Of a DNA stretch of 64,000 nt, positions 34,156 to 45,177 are shown piece by piece (positions within the stretch are counted from its first letter, which is position 1; each line of letters opens with the position of its first letter). The notes under the pieces were generated by a model. That model was not told the DNA's origin. It saw nothing but the letters and a program-made list of their open reading frames with translations, and searched no databases. The DNA comes from Plenodomus lindquistii (lineage: Eukaryota > Ascomycota > Dothideomycetes > Pleosporales > Leptosphaeriaceae). The translations under genes and the position numbers were made by a program. Location of the stretch: assembly GCA_025504975.1 (NCBI GenBank), contig JANUWI010000015.1, positions 992,001-1,056,000 of the forward strand. Reading direction: 5' to 3'.

Positions 34156-35358
34156 TCACTTGAGAAACTTACTGATAAGTCCTTTTCCACCTTTGACAAG
34201 ATTCTTGACCTCTCTCTTCAGATCATCCGTTCCATTTCCACCCTGCTTGCCCGGCTCCAAGAACGATCCTCCACCACCTCCAGCCCCGCCACAATGTCCT
34301 TGTCCGCCGCAGGCACCACCAGGACACCCTTGGATGAAGTGCTCGACCTGTCCACAGCATCTTCCACACTCTCCATTACCCATGAAGGGTCCGCCTCCCC
34401 CCCATCCCACACGCATGATGCGTGCTTTCCTTCCCTCCCATCCTGTCTTCGCATCTGTTGCGTGGAATACGCCCCAGACTTCAGGGCCGGAGGGACCGTT
34501 GACTAGCACGAAGTTGCCGTGTCCAGGTCCATAAGGTGGTGAGTCGTCGCGCGAGGCCTGCAGGAGAGGCCTGTTGCTTTTCGCCCACGAAGTCGGCTCC
34601 AGTGGTGGCCCACCAGTGTAGTAGAGGATGTTCATTTTGTACTCGTGTGTCCAACTGCCGGCACAACTATACACAATACCGCTCCATCTACCATCCGGTG
34701 AGCACAGGAACTGTGGTCCTTCATTGATTCCACTTGACCCGCTGAACTCGAATTGTAAGTCTGGCGTACTGATGCGGATAGGCCTACCCTTGCATTCCGT
34801 CGGGCTCGTCATTTCGATTATGTAGATTTCTTGGCGACTCTCGTCTGCATGCGTGCCCATCGGCCATCCGGAGTATATGAAGAATTGCGAACTGTAGAGT
34901 GCCACGACTGTTCCATCAATCGCCCACTGATCATCGGGCAGTCCACCCACTCTGCCATGAAACCTCCACTTCCCCGGATCCAGCGGATTTTCATCTGCCG
35001 ATGGGCCCTCGAGGACAAACATTCTGTGACCTTTGTTGCCGACCTTTGGATCGTTTGCTGCGAAATAAACCCACCACTTGCCATTGATGGCGTGCAGCTC
35101 TGGGGCCCAAAGGTCGGCACTGTAGGGCTGGTTTGGTGGAGGACGCCAGACGACCTCCTTCTTGCAGTGCTTTTCGAAATCGAAGAGCGAGTCTGCAGAC
35201 CAGATTTCAACATGGCCACCGCAGGTAAATGTCATGTAGTATGTGCCCTTGTCCCAAAGAACGTAAGGGTCTGCACAAGAGGAGGATGTGATTGTGAGGA
35301 TGGAGTCATTGTAGGCGGGGGCTTGAGAAGGCCAGTTGGGTTGGAGGGTTTGTGCCAT
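34156..35358 (-). CDS. GH43-type glycosidase with a Gly/Cys-rich C-terminal tail
   Basis: Single-exon gene of 400 residues starting at 35358 (MAQTLQPNWPS). A longer frame to 35493 exists but adds nothing family-like. The five-bladed beta-propeller signature of family 43 is visible: ADPYVLWDKGTYYMTF (general-base Asp), SADLWAPELHAINGKWWVYF, DDQWAIDGT (the pKa-modulating Asp) and SSGINEGPQFL (acid Glu). Such enzymes remove arabinose or xylose from plant polysaccharides. No signal peptide is visible, so an intracellular place or an unconventional route must be considered. The last 70 residues are unusual: a run of Gly and Cys (GECGRCCGQ, GCPGGACGGQGHCGG) followed by a Lys-rich helix, none of it standard for GH43. 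No transcription link to neighbours is evident. Confidence 0.8.
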   Translation of the reverse strand: MAQTLQPNWPSQAPAYNDSILTITSSSCADPYVLWDKGTYYMTFTCGGHVEIWSADSLFDFEKHCKKEVVWRPPPNQPYSADLWAPELHAINGKWWVYFAANDPKVGNKGHRMFVLEGPSADENPLDPGKWRFHGRVGGLPDDQWAIDGTVVALYSSQFFIYSGWPMGTHADESRQEIYIIEMTSPTECKGRPIRISTPDLQFEFSGSSGINEGPQFLCSPDGRWSGIVYSCAGSWTHEYKMNILYYTGGPPLEPTSWAKSNRPLLQASRDDSPPYGPGHGNFVLVNGPSGPEVWGVFHATDAKTGWEGRKARIMRVGWGGGGPFMGNGECGRCCGQVEHFIQGCPGGACGGQGHCGGAGGGGGSFLEPGKQGGNGTDDLKREVKNLVKGGKGLISKFLK

Positions 35359-36170
35359 TGCGTCCTGCTCTTTCCTGTGTCCTGCACCTAACGCCAGATT
35401 TTCCTCGATCTCAAATCGTGTGATCAATGTTCTCGGATAGTTTCTGCACTCCGTAACTCGTTGATGGCAAAGTGGAAGATTGGGAGGTGTCACTGCAAGA
35501 AGAACTCAAGACACTTTCCCCACCAAACCTGCGACGGAGCATGTGGCCACAGCCACAATCGCGTTGCGCGCTACCTGCCAACCATCTGTCAAAGTCATAC
35601 TCAAAGCGGTTAAGTTCTGCGAAGCGCGCGGCGCCGCGGTCCTCCAGGGTCGCGAATGGTCACGAGGTGGGGGAGCGGGGCGGCTTCAGGTGTATCCTCG
35701 TCATTTGCGCATCAATAGATAGTCGTACTCGGAACAATACAATACAATCGTAGGACTCGCAACGGATTTGTTGGTGTTCTTAGAGAGTTCACATGTATGT
35801 CGTGCAATAGTCTCGGTATTCTGGTGGTGGATGCAACAGCCGTAGTTGTGAGCGGTTGAGTGGGGAGGTGTTCCCATGCCCAGACTTTGTCGCCAAGAAC
35901 TGCCTGCATGTAATTGCAAAGCACCACGATCAAATTAGCGAGATAATTGCTGCTACAGTAGTAAGCCTGAGATCCACTGTTGCAATTCTGTGAATTTTCA
36001 GTACTGGTGCTAGATTGGGTAGGACCCCGCATCAATCTCAGCGTGTTCCACTCCCATAGTATATATTCAGTATATGATACTTATATGGAAAAATTTCTTA
36101 ACTTCCCATCAAATCATCAGGACAGGTTAGTATATCACCACCTGTTCAACACACTACGAACTAACCATTA
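35359..36170. other. Intergenic stretch upstream of tRNA-Leu
   Basis: 812 bp. No protein gene. At 36143-36151 the string TGTTCAACA repeats the 3' end of the tRNA below it, possibly a relic of another copy. TATA-rich sequence lies at 36058-36090. Confidence 0.5.
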
Positions 36171-36300
36171 AAAAAGATGGCCGAGGTGCGTGATTCCACC
36201 CTTCTCCCTCTTCTCAAAAGCTAACAATTCACAGCGGTTAAGGCGCTAGCTTCAGGTGCTAGTCACGAAAGTGGCGTGGGTTCGATTCCCACTCTGTTCA
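36171..36300 (+). tRNA. tRNA-Leu (anticodon CAG) with a 49-bp intron-like insert in the D-loop
   Basis: With 36186-36234 removed the sequence folds as a class II tRNA. D-arm GCC-GAGCGGTTAA-GGC; anticodon stem CTAGC/GCTAG with loop TTCAGGT, giving anticodon CAG (decodes CUG, Leu); variable arm CAC-GAAA-GTG; T-arm GTGGG-TTCGATT-CCCAC; 3' acceptor strand TCTGTTC and discriminator A. The removed segment begins GTGCGT, has a GCTAACA branch-like site (36220-36226) and ends CACAG, exactly like the protein-gene introns here. It splits the A box (TGGCCGAG | CGG), while the B box is intact. The 5' acceptor strand (AAAAAGA) pairs imperfectly with TCTGTTC, with mismatches at pairs 1-72 and 4-69. A GAAC that would complete a perfect GAACAGA lies 13 bases further upstream. 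It could be a pseudogene. Confidence 0.75.
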
Positions 36301-36306
36301 ACATTG

Positions 36307-36314
36307 TTTTTTTT
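36307..36314 (+). terminator. RNA polymerase III T-run terminator
   Basis: Eight T in a row, six bases after the tRNA discriminator base, the normal place for Pol III termination. Confidence 0.75.
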
Positions 36315-36869
36315 CGTGGTCTGTCATCCTTTCGTATGTGTACACGAAGTGTGGATTGATATGAGTTTTTTTTTTCGTGTTGGATGTCAGTCACGTGGGT
36401 GTAGCACGTGCATGTTCCAGGGTCCAAGCTTGGCGCAACTCCAACTTTCAGAGGACAGCGCCATGTCACACCTGCACAAAGACGCCATTGACATATCCCA
36501 CTTTATTTAGGAGGATGCGCTCGCAGTTGCAACTGTTCCAACAATGACTGCGACATTGCGATTCATGCTGATCTAGTTTTGTCTAGAAGGATCAAGTACC
36601 ATTCTTCCGCGGCACGGCAAGCGTGGCTAGGATCTTGGAACGCCTCATAGACTTGCGGCCGATCTGCTTTTGCCCATGATCAGATCCTCCCATGCGAGCG
36701 ACGACTTCCTCGTGGATCTCGCTCCTCTCTCCATGACTCTCCCGACACATTGATATTTGCCGCTCCACGCGAGCGGCTCGCGATCGCTGGGCGCATTGCG
36801 TTGCATGATTTCTACCCAACTGCTCGTATCTTACCTTCGCTGGATCGACACACTCGTATCGCCAAGACC
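36315..36869. promoter_or_regulatory. Region upstream of the GH76 gene, with two CACGTG boxes
   Basis: 555 bp. Two perfect CACGTG hexamers at 36392-36397 and 36405-36410, 13 bp apart, could bind basic helix-loop-helix factors. Their distance from the GH76 ATG (about 460 bp) leaves the link unproven. Confidence 0.35.
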
Positions 36870-38867
36870 ATGTTGTCGTGGTGCTCACGTTTGCGAGGCT
36901 CCGCTTTACAATTCCTACTCTGCGCCAGCCTTGCAGGAAGCGTTACTGCGATCAATGCCCACGCGTCGCCCATAGCTGGCAAGGCTATCTATTGTGCCTC
37001 AATTTACTGTACTGACGCATCTATAGATTCGTTGGAGCATTTCCGCGAACGTCAAGACCAGAAGGTTGTTCATGAATCACCAAACGCCTATGCGTCGCCC
37101 CCATCGGTTCATGTCCTTCCCTCGACACAAGTTCGCGATGCGGCCCTGCACGATAAACCCGCCCCTACGACCGCCGACGCAAACGCCCTACACCATGTTC
37201 ACGAAATCCTCGAAGTAATGCAAGATCACTACTTTGCCCTTTGGCTGGGAAAATGGACGACTGCCATCGATTGGACGGCTGCTGTCATGGGCACGTACAT
37301 TTCGGCGACGCTGTCATCGTTGTCTCGCTCGATCGACTACACAATGCCTAGGCCCTTTGAAAAGGATAGGAAATTGGATGTCGAAGCCCTCATGGTAGAG
37401 AACGACATCAACAAGTACTTCACGCAGAGTGTAAGCTATTACTTCGGAGAGGATCACTTTGCAATCAGAATGCAAGCCTTTGATGACATGCTCTGGGTTG
37501 TACTGGGCTGGCTGGAATCCGTCCAGTTCATCGAGTCGCATTCGGGCGCCCACTACACCACTCCTCCACACGCTGGCAAAGTCCGACCGGACGATTGGCA
37601 CGCCAGCCAGTTCATCCCGGCATTTGCGCACCGAGCGCGCGTCTTCTACGAGCTTGCCGAAAAAGGATGGGACTGGCGACTCTGCGGTGGAGGTATGACC
37701 TGGAACCCGCGACTCCTACCCTACAAGAATGCCATCACGAATCAACTCTTCATATCAGCAAGCATCAGCATGTACCTTCACTTCCCCGGTGACGAGAATT
37801 GTTCGCCGTTCCTGTCACAGTATGATGCTGGACGTCCACGCATACAGGACTTGGATGAAGAATGTGAAGAGGGCGCACGAGGTCGTTATGATCCCATCTA
37901 CCTAGCCAATGCGGTTAATGGCTATGACTGGCTAAAGAACAGTGACATGATGAACGCCCAAGGATTATATGTGGACGGCTTCCACATCCAGGGATATCGC
38001 TGGAATCATAGCAAGACGACATGCGATGAGAGGAACGAAATGGTGTATTCCTACAATCAAGGCGTTGTGCTTTCTGGTCTTCGCGGACTGTGGGAAGCCA
38101 CTGGCAATGTTACGTACCTCGAAGACGGCCACGAGCTCGTCCGCAATGTCATACGCGCTACAGGTTGGACTGAAACGACTCGTGCTGAGCAGCAGTCGCA
38201 TCAGAGGAGGAATGGCGGGAGTACGGCGAAAGACAAATCGGCTCTCCCATTAGAGTGGAACGGTCTCGGCAGCAACGGCATTCTTACAGAACTATGCGAT
38301 CCCTCTGGCCGCTGCAGTCAAGATGGCCAAACGTTCAAGGGCATTTTCTTCCATCACCTCAGTGCTTTTTGCACGCCTCTACCTGCGCATGCCATTAGAC
38401 CGGGCAAGACACATGCTGCGAGTCGTGAAGTGGTCGTATTGCATCAGAGGAGCTGCAACGAATACGTCGACTGGGTAGTGCACAATGCGCAAGCAGCTTT
38501 ACGAACACGTGACAGCACAGGCCGAATTGGCTCATGGTGGGGATCACCTGATGACGCAGCGTCTGAGGCAAAAGGAAGAAAGAAGCAGAGCCAATTGGCC
38601 GACATGTCAAATGACTTGCTTCCTCAAGGCGCGGTTGACTATCGCAACAACGAGGTCGATGACTATGTTCTCGATGGTCACAACACGATGGGAGAGGTCG
38701 TAGGCGCATATTTTGCCACCCGCGGTGCCGGTGCTCGCATCTCTGACGACTTGAATGATCGGGGAAGGGGACGAACAGTCGAGACTCAAGGCAGTGGTCT
38801 TGCTGTTGTGAGAGCGATGTGGGAGTTTTTGAGGCGAAAGGAGAGGGGCATTGATCTTTCGTTGTGA
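36870..38867 (+). CDS. GH76 family alpha-1,6-mannanase-like protein (DFG5/DCW1 type)
   Basis: Single-exon gene of 665 residues when started at 36870, which gives a signal peptide (MLSWCSRLRGSALQFLLCAS then LAGSVTA). The frame is open 40 codons further upstream but that part is not peptide-like. After a linker of about 90 residues comes the six-hairpin barrel: QAFDDMLWVVLGWLES with the catalytic Asp pair (about 205-206), GWDWRLCGGGMTWNP, NAITNQLFISASISMYLHFP, and YNQGVVLSGLRGLWEATGN later on. The order matches GH76. In fungi these are cell-wall transglycosidases that process GPI glycans, or extracellular mannanases. No hydrophobic C-terminal GPI signal is visible, so a secreted enzyme is more likely. 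The loop with SHQRRNGG is an insertion. Confidence 0.85.
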   Translation: MLSWCSRLRGSALQFLLCASLAGSVTAINAHASPIAGKAIYCASIYCTDASIDSLEHFRERQDQKVVHESPNAYASPPSVHVLPSTQVRDAALHDKPAPTTADANALHHVHEILEVMQDHYFALWLGKWTTAIDWTAAVMGTYISATLSSLSRSIDYTMPRPFEKDRKLDVEALMVENDINKYFTQSVSYYFGEDHFAIRMQAFDDMLWVVLGWLESVQFIESHSGAHYTTPPHAGKVRPDDWHASQFIPAFAHRARVFYELAEKGWDWRLCGGGMTWNPRLLPYKNAITNQLFISASISMYLHFPGDENCSPFLSQYDAGRPRIQDLDEECEEGARGRYDPIYLANAVNGYDWLKNSDMMNAQGLYVDGFHIQGYRWNHSKTTCDERNEMVYSYNQGVVLSGLRGLWEATGNVTYLEDGHELVRNVIRATGWTETTRAEQQSHQRRNGGSTAKDKSALPLEWNGLGSNGILTELCDPSGRCSQDGQTFKGIFFHHLSAFCTPLPAHAIRPGKTHAASREVVVLHQRSCNEYVDWVVHNAQAALRTRDSTGRIGSWWGSPDDAASEAKGRKKQSQLADMSNDLLPQGAVDYRNNEVDDYVLDGHNTMGEVVGAYFATRGAGARISDDLNDRGRGRTVETQGSGLAVVRAMWEFLRRKERGIDLSL

Positions 38868-39690
38868 GTTTGCCTTATCACCGTGGATCCCAAGATGGGT
38901 CGAGGAATACACAGATTGAGTTTGCGTCGAAACATTGTTCCCACAGCCACTACCTTGGAAGCTGCATAGATGCTTCTCTTCACTCACGTCGATGATTGAT
39001 ATGACCAAGAAACACCTCTATACCCGCCACTGTCAACACTTTCGATGCTGCTAGCGACGACAAGAAGCGATCGAGATACATTTTCTGCAAGATGCCGACG
39101 TAGGCCATTGTGGTATCGATAGTGTGTATTTATTTTAGCTTATTTTGGTCGTTTCGCTTATATCTGAGGAGCTAGCTGATGACTCTAGACAATAGCATTT
39201 CGTATGGCTCGTTTGGGCTCGACATTAGCGAATAAATTCACTCACAACTTGGCCGGAGTTATCTCACCGTATAGATGCCACATATTGATATATCTTGGTG
39301 TGATGCAGCTTCGGCATGCATGCAGATGCACGGTGGTGCGGTGCAGGGGAATAATCCCCGGCTCTCTGAAATCTGGCCCATTGTGAAGAATGGCCTTATG
39401 GCACGTCCATGGAGTGGTAGGGTGCAGTCGACTTTGTCAAGTTATGAGCGGAAGTCGCCTCGCTTGATTAAAAGCCGATCAGCTTCCTAGACGGTATCGT
39501 AGGGATCATACGCATGTAGGCTTGTGATATCAGTGTGCTGAAAGCGCATACGCCAAAGCACAGAAAGTTGATATAACGTATGGAGTTAACATTCTCGATA
39601 TGTATGTGTTGTGCATAATGGCCACCAAATCGCCTTGGTGTTAGGGACGGTGCCTGCCTCATCTATCTCGTCTACCGACGTGGAATGCTC
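38868..39690. other. Convergent intergenic stretch
   Basis: 823 bp between the 3' ends of the GH76 and urea-transporter genes. Nothing recognised. Confidence 0.5.
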
Positions 39691-41973
39691 TTACACAGCC
39701 TTTCTACTGCTCCCCAGCATTCTTTTGAACAATCTGACAAAGCTTTGCCTTGTCTCCCAAATCGGCAGCACACAGCTGATACCACTCGATACAAACACCC
39801 AAATGAAACTGACAACTACCCAGCCTATGAAGAAGCCCTTCGAGAGGACGTATTCTGAGAAGAACATTGGCATAGGAAGTAGAAAGTCCAGGATGAAGGT
39901 CAACACAAAGGCGAATACGCAGGCCAGCTTGAACGCGCTTCGGAGCGTACGAGGATCATCCTCTTCTTCAGCGGTAGGGGCGAGATGCCCAGGAAGCTCA
40001 ACTAGAGCTGTAGCAGGGGTCTCATGAGCGCCCTTCTTTTCCGCAGAATCAGAGTTATCTGGGGTAGAGTTGTTGGTGGGAGTCAAATTGCCATCGTTGG
40101 CCGTGCCATCTACGATGATCGCGTTGATAGAGCGCGTGATTTCCCAGTCGAAGTTGTCGGGTCTTATCATTGTGATCGCCACGGTGACTATCAGACCGGT
40201 CATGATCGCAGCAATGTTGCCAGCAAGAGTCGGGTACGACATCCCAGTGGTTTCAATGTTGATCTCGCCGTAGTAGCTTTTCGCAGTTGCAAGCCAAGCC
40301 GTAAGACCGGCAGCAAGTCCAGTGAGACAGCCTGAGATGGCACCGACCCTGGTCTGCTTACGCCAGACAATTGTGAAAGCAGTGGGAAACACAGCTCCGC
40401 CGATGAGGAGACCCATAACCCTGATTCATGTTAGTATCTTCTCGTAGACTCGACAATTGGCTAAGCCTTACAAGAACAGCCAACCAAGATCGATCGAGGC
40501 CGCATTCCAAACACAAGCAAAAACAGACATCATTAGTCCGAAAAAACAGATCATGATGTGAGATACAAAAATCAGCTGCTTCGGCGTAGCTTTGGGCTGT
40601 ATGTACTCCTTGTACACATCAAAAGTCAGGAGTGAAGAGACGGCGATCAGTTCGGCTGACGCGCATGAGGTGACTGCCATGAACAGTACCACAAGTAGCG
40701 CCACGGCGCCACCTTGACCCATGAGTGTCTCCGCAGCGAAAGCAGCAGCCAATCCACTGGAGATCTGACCAGACGTGGGAAGATTGGGGTACGTTGGGAA
40801 TCGTGGGTTATCTGTGAGCGCTGCTGCGGACAGACCAAGGGTTGTCGCAAAGCCAAAAGGGATGGCGAACCATGCGATACCTCCTAGGAGGTACGCACGT
40901 ACCGCGGTAGATGGTTTAGAGGCAATGGCGCGTTGCCAGTAAGCCTGATCGAGGAAGACAGTGCCGGATCCAGAGCAAAGCTGGATAACTCCAAAGACCA
41001 AACCGTAATTCGATTTGAGAGTAAGATATGATCCATCCCGATTGCCGTCGATGGGACGTTGTTCTCCAGCTTTGACAAGTAATTCGTACATCTTGCCAGG
41101 GGAGCCGATCAGGGGGTTGACGGCGTAAGCGTTGAACATGAAGTAGAGAATGATGATCATCAGAATCAGGGTGTGGCTGTAGTCGCAGATGAAAGTCGCT
41201 CTGAGCCCGCCAAGAATAACGTAGGCACATACACCTAACTCGTGATCAGATTCATTCTCTCAAAGTGTCGCGCGAGGTTCTTACCGACGGGAATGAGGAA
41301 AATGGCTGCGTAGACAGGCATGCCTGTCAGGCTTGTGACTACTGCACTACCGCCCAGAAGCAATTGACTGCCCACCAAGATGTTTGTAATAAAGGCGAAG
41401 ACCATGAAGACTAGATGTGCGAGCGTGCCATACCTAGTTTTGACAATCTCCAAATAGGTGTGGCATCGGGGCGCATTTTGCTTCACTTTGCAGGCCAGAA
41501 TCGAGAACATCAGGATTTGGACTTTGTAACGTCAGTAATTGGTCGATCAAAAAAGGGCAAAAACTGACCAGTAGCGCCCGCAGCATACCAATACGAGCCT
41601 GCAATACCGTAGGTGTATGCGACTGTGGATGATTGGAGAAGTGTCGCCTGGTCTATCAGTCACCGACATAAGCAAGGAGAGAGAGTCGAGGGACATACCG
41701 CCCAAGTCCAGGCTGACACAATGCCTGAAGCGATCAGCCCCGGCTTTACAGAGCGGGACGCCGTGTTGAATTCCTCGGATTGATGGGTGTTGTACTGTGT
41801 ATAGCGGTTTTGCAGATACGATATGCCCATCATAAGGATGGCAAAGAAGAAGCCAATGCCAATGACCACGCCTGCAGAAAGTCAACTGAGATACACCCAA
41901 TTGTCACTGAACGTTGAAGAAACGTACCATAGCCGGCACCCACTGGTAGCGGGGTTACAGTCGTGTCTGCCAT
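39691..41973 (-). CDS. dur3: Urea active transporter (DUR3 type, sodium:solute symporter family)
   Basis: Six exons: 41928-41973, 41699-41871, 41569-41647, 41285-41521, 40472-41234, 39691-40420. Five introns of 47-56 bp, and a 675-residue product. About fifteen hydrophobic segments run through the protein. DUR3 hallmarks are GYGVVIGIGFFFAILM near the N-terminus, SAWTWAATLLQSSTVAYTYG, NAPRCHTYLEIVKTRYG, ILGGLRATFICDYSHT and VFLDQAYWQRAIASKPSTAV. A hydrophilic loop (about 550-590) with Asn/Asp/Glu-rich sequence separates the last two membrane segments. The family imports urea (and polyamines) by proton symport across the plasma membrane, in fungi usually under nitrogen control. Exon phases are all consistent. 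The gene is convergent with GH76. Confidence 0.9.
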
Positions 41974-43084
41974 CCTAAACCTTCAAGAGACGGGCTCGAC
42001 AAGTCGTGGAACTTAAAGATCCTGATGTCCAGATACCGCCATCTTGGGATCCTCGAAGACTAAATCATACGTCGTCAATCGATACCCCAGCCGTGCCCAT
42101 GAACGGACTGTCCAATTGTTGCACTGACTTATGCCGCTCGGACATTTTCCGTGGGTGATACCAGGGCCCCGGATTACTCCAATCGTTGTGATGGGTGCTC
42201 CATGTACGCGATGCCAGTTATGATTGCATGACCAGCACAAGAATTGGAGACGCTGTACGATAGACCACCTCCAACTACTCCAACTGTAGAGGAACTGCTT
42301 TTCATGCCGATCATATCCCGTGTCCAGGGCGTTCGCATGCCGTTGCACCAAGATGGTCGACTGATGAAGAGACGATAAGAACTCGACTAGGTTCTGCCGA
42401 TCGCCTGGGGGGTTTGCTTAGCGTCGACGCACCGTTATCTGCAATCCGCCCGGGAAAGTACTGTACTGTCCTACATGCCGACTGCCTGCCACAGGATCAA
42501 ACAGCCGAGAAGCTCGCTAAGCACGTGACCAATCATGGGTCTTGTTGCTGTTGTTGGACTAGCCCGCAGACCTGGCCATGATAGAGCCGAGGCTGCTCTT
42601 GTCGAACCACTGACTGTCTGGGTTGTGAAAACGTTGACGTGAGACAGCATCAAAGTTGTAGGGAAACTGATACTTGCAGAATACCGTAGCAGTAGAGTAA
42701 ATAGAGCACGGGGCAAGCGCCGTGGGCTGCCACGCCGCGCCGCCGCCTCCTCCCGAAAGCTTCGTATGCTTCGATGCATCATCCCCTCCAACGGTCCAAC
42801 CTCTCCAAAGCCCGTCTCTACTACTCTACGTCGCACCCAATATGCTCGGAGCACGTCTTGAGAGGAGTGCTTCGATGCGGCGATGCAGATGTAGGCTCTC
42901 GTGCCGTCGGGCATCACAGCAATACCAGAGTTGGCGGGTGCAATCGGCCACTACGTCACCATGCCGCAGAACGCGTCTGGTGGGCTCGCTCGTGTACACA
43001 CGATAGCTCCACAAAGCAAAGACAACAAGCCTCAGTTTGGTCTTTCAGCTAATTGCGCACTGCGTACTCATCTCACCATCGTCT
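41974..43084. other. Intergenic stretch
   Basis: 1.1 kb between divergent urea-transporter and malic-enzyme genes. Presumably both promoters. No extra gene is supported. Confidence 0.5.
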
Positions 43085-45177
43085 ATGCTCATGCAGCAGA
43101 GTACCACGACCATGTCGTCCAAGAGCAAGCACAAGGAAAACACAACATTTGGGCACTTGCCCCTCTCCACATCTGGGCCCCAGGCGACGTCGTTGACTGT
43201 ACCACGACCACCGTGCCGCAGTTTTGCTGCACATTAGGCTGATGCGCTGGTCAGGGCAACGCACTCTTACGCACGCCGTACTTCAACAAAGGCTCGGCCT
43301 TCACAAAAGAAGAGCGCAGCACCTTCAAGCTTCACGGCCTGCTACCCACAAATGTCCAGACGCTCGACGAGCAAGTCACGCGTGCCTACGCCCAGTACCA
43401 GTCGCGACCCAACGATCTGGCAAAGAACACTTTCATGACCAGTTTGAAGGAGCAGAATGAAGTCCTTTACTATAGGGTACATAGGCACTTGCATCAACGC
43501 GGCCAGGCTGACTAGTGGCTTCAGCTCATCCTCAATCACCTCAAAGAGATGTTTCCCGTCATCTACACGCCCACCGAAGGCGAAGCCATCGCCGATTACT
43601 CGAGAATCTTTCGCAAGCCTGAAGGCTGCTTCTTGAACATCGACGACGCTGATCGGATCGAAGACGATATCAGACAGTGGGGTAATCCAGAAGACATCGA
43701 CGTCATAGTCGTCAGCGATGGTCAGCAGATCCTAGGCATTGGGGACCAGGGGGTTGGGGCCATATTGATTTCAATCGCGAAACTGGTCATATACACGCTG
43801 TGTGCTGGCATCCACCCATCACGTACACTGCCAGTGGTCCTAGATTGCGGCACTGACGTAAGAGCTGGCCTCGCTCTTCAATGGATGTGTACTGATCATC
43901 GTCCAGAACAAAGAGCTGCTTGAAGACAATCTCTATCTTGGCCTTCGCAAGGCTCGCGCGACCGGGAAAGAATACGACACTTTCGTAGATAAATTTGTCT
44001 GCGCGTGCAGAAAGCGCTACCCCAACGCGTACATACATTTTGAAGATTTCGGGCTCAACAATGCGCGCCGCATCCTGGACAAGTACACCCCACAGATTGT
44101 CTGCTTCAATGACGATGTACAAGGTACAGGCTGTGTAACACTGGCAGCTGTCATGGCGGCTTTCAAGGTCAGTGGAACCAAGTGGGACGAGGCTCGCTTT
44201 GTTATGTTCGGGTCAGGGTCAGCAGGCACTGGTATTGCCGACCAGATCAAGGACGCCATTGCCCACAACACGGGTAAATCGAGAGAGGAGGCAGGGCATC
44301 AGATATGGTAGGCATAGTCCAGCTTGACGGTTTGGGTACAAACTGATTCCTCGGCCAGGTGTGTTGACAAGCCTGGACTGCTACTCAGGGGCAAAAAAGA
44401 TGAGCTGACACCAGCGCAACTCCCGTATGCTCGGGACGACAAGGAATGGGATGGCAAAGATCACGGTGATCTTCTATCTGTCGTCCGGGAAGTGAAACCA
44501 CACGTACTGATTGGTACGTCCACAAAACCTGGAGCATTTACCGAAGACGTTGTGCGCGAAATGGCTAAGCACGTGGAGCGCCCTGCAATCTTCCCACTGT
44601 CCAATCCAACAAGATTACATGAGGCAAAACCACAAGACCTTTATGACTGGACGGATGGCAAGGCCTTAGTAGCGACAGGCTCGCCGTTCGACCCGGTGAA
44701 GCATAATGGCAAGGAGTATGACATCTGTGAGTCATGCAGAAGCTCAAAGACATGGCGAATGCTGACTCGTAGACAGCTGAATGTAACAATTCCGTCACTT
44801 TCCCTGGCATTGGCCTCGGCGCTGTGCTCAGTCGCACCCGCCTGATGACGCCCGCGCTTCTCGTCGCCGCTGTGCAGGCCCTCTCTTCGGCAGCGCCCGT
44901 GGTTACAGGCTCAGGTGCTGGCCTACTACCCGATGTCGAAGATGTGCGCGAGATCAGTGTCCAGATTGCAAGAAACGTCATCAAGCAGGCTGTGAACGAT
45001 AATCTTGCGCAAACCCAAGATATACCCACGAATGACGATGACTTGGACGAGTGGATACGCGAGCAAATGTGGGATGCAGAGTATCGACCACTTAGGCTAA
45101 TAGAGGAGAGCGCAGCAGACGCGCATGCAAGAGGCGAAGCAGGCACGTCGTCCGGTCAGCGAGAGGCTCGGTTTTGA
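43085..45177 (+). CDS. NAD(P)-dependent malic enzyme
   Basis: Six exons: 43085-43198, 43255-43476, 43525-43857, 43907-44307, 44359-44726, 44777-45177. Five introns of 48-56 bp, and 612 residues. In unspliced sequence the gene looks broken, but every break is a consistent intron. Motifs: LLRTPYFNKGSAF, VIYTPTEGEAI (catalytic Tyr about 126), ILGIGDQGVGAILIS, LPVVLDCGTDNKELL, YIHFEDFGLNNARRIL, CFNDDVQGTGCVTLA, MFGSGSAGTGIADQI (NAD site), KPHVLIGTSTKPGAF and FPLSNPTRLHEAKPQDLYDW. It oxidatively decarboxylates malate to pyruvate, usually in mitochondria. The visible N-terminus (MLMQQSTTTMSSKSKHKE) is short for a presequence, so the start may be further upstream or at 43112. Confidence 0.88.

Noticed and set aside
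34025..35391. Plus-strand frames of 169 and 186 codons across the glycosidase gene
   Set aside because: Antisense shadows of the GH43-type gene, with no family resemblance of their own.
36178..36260. ATGGCCGAG as the start of a small protein gene with the 49-bp intron
   Set aside because: After splicing it would read only MAERLRR and stop. The exact fit of the spliced sequence to tRNA-Leu arms is far better.
43199..44776. Malic enzyme as a pseudogene (stops and frame changes in unspliced DNA)
   Set aside because: All five interruptions are 48-56 bp, with GT...AG ends and phases that restore the known family sequence.
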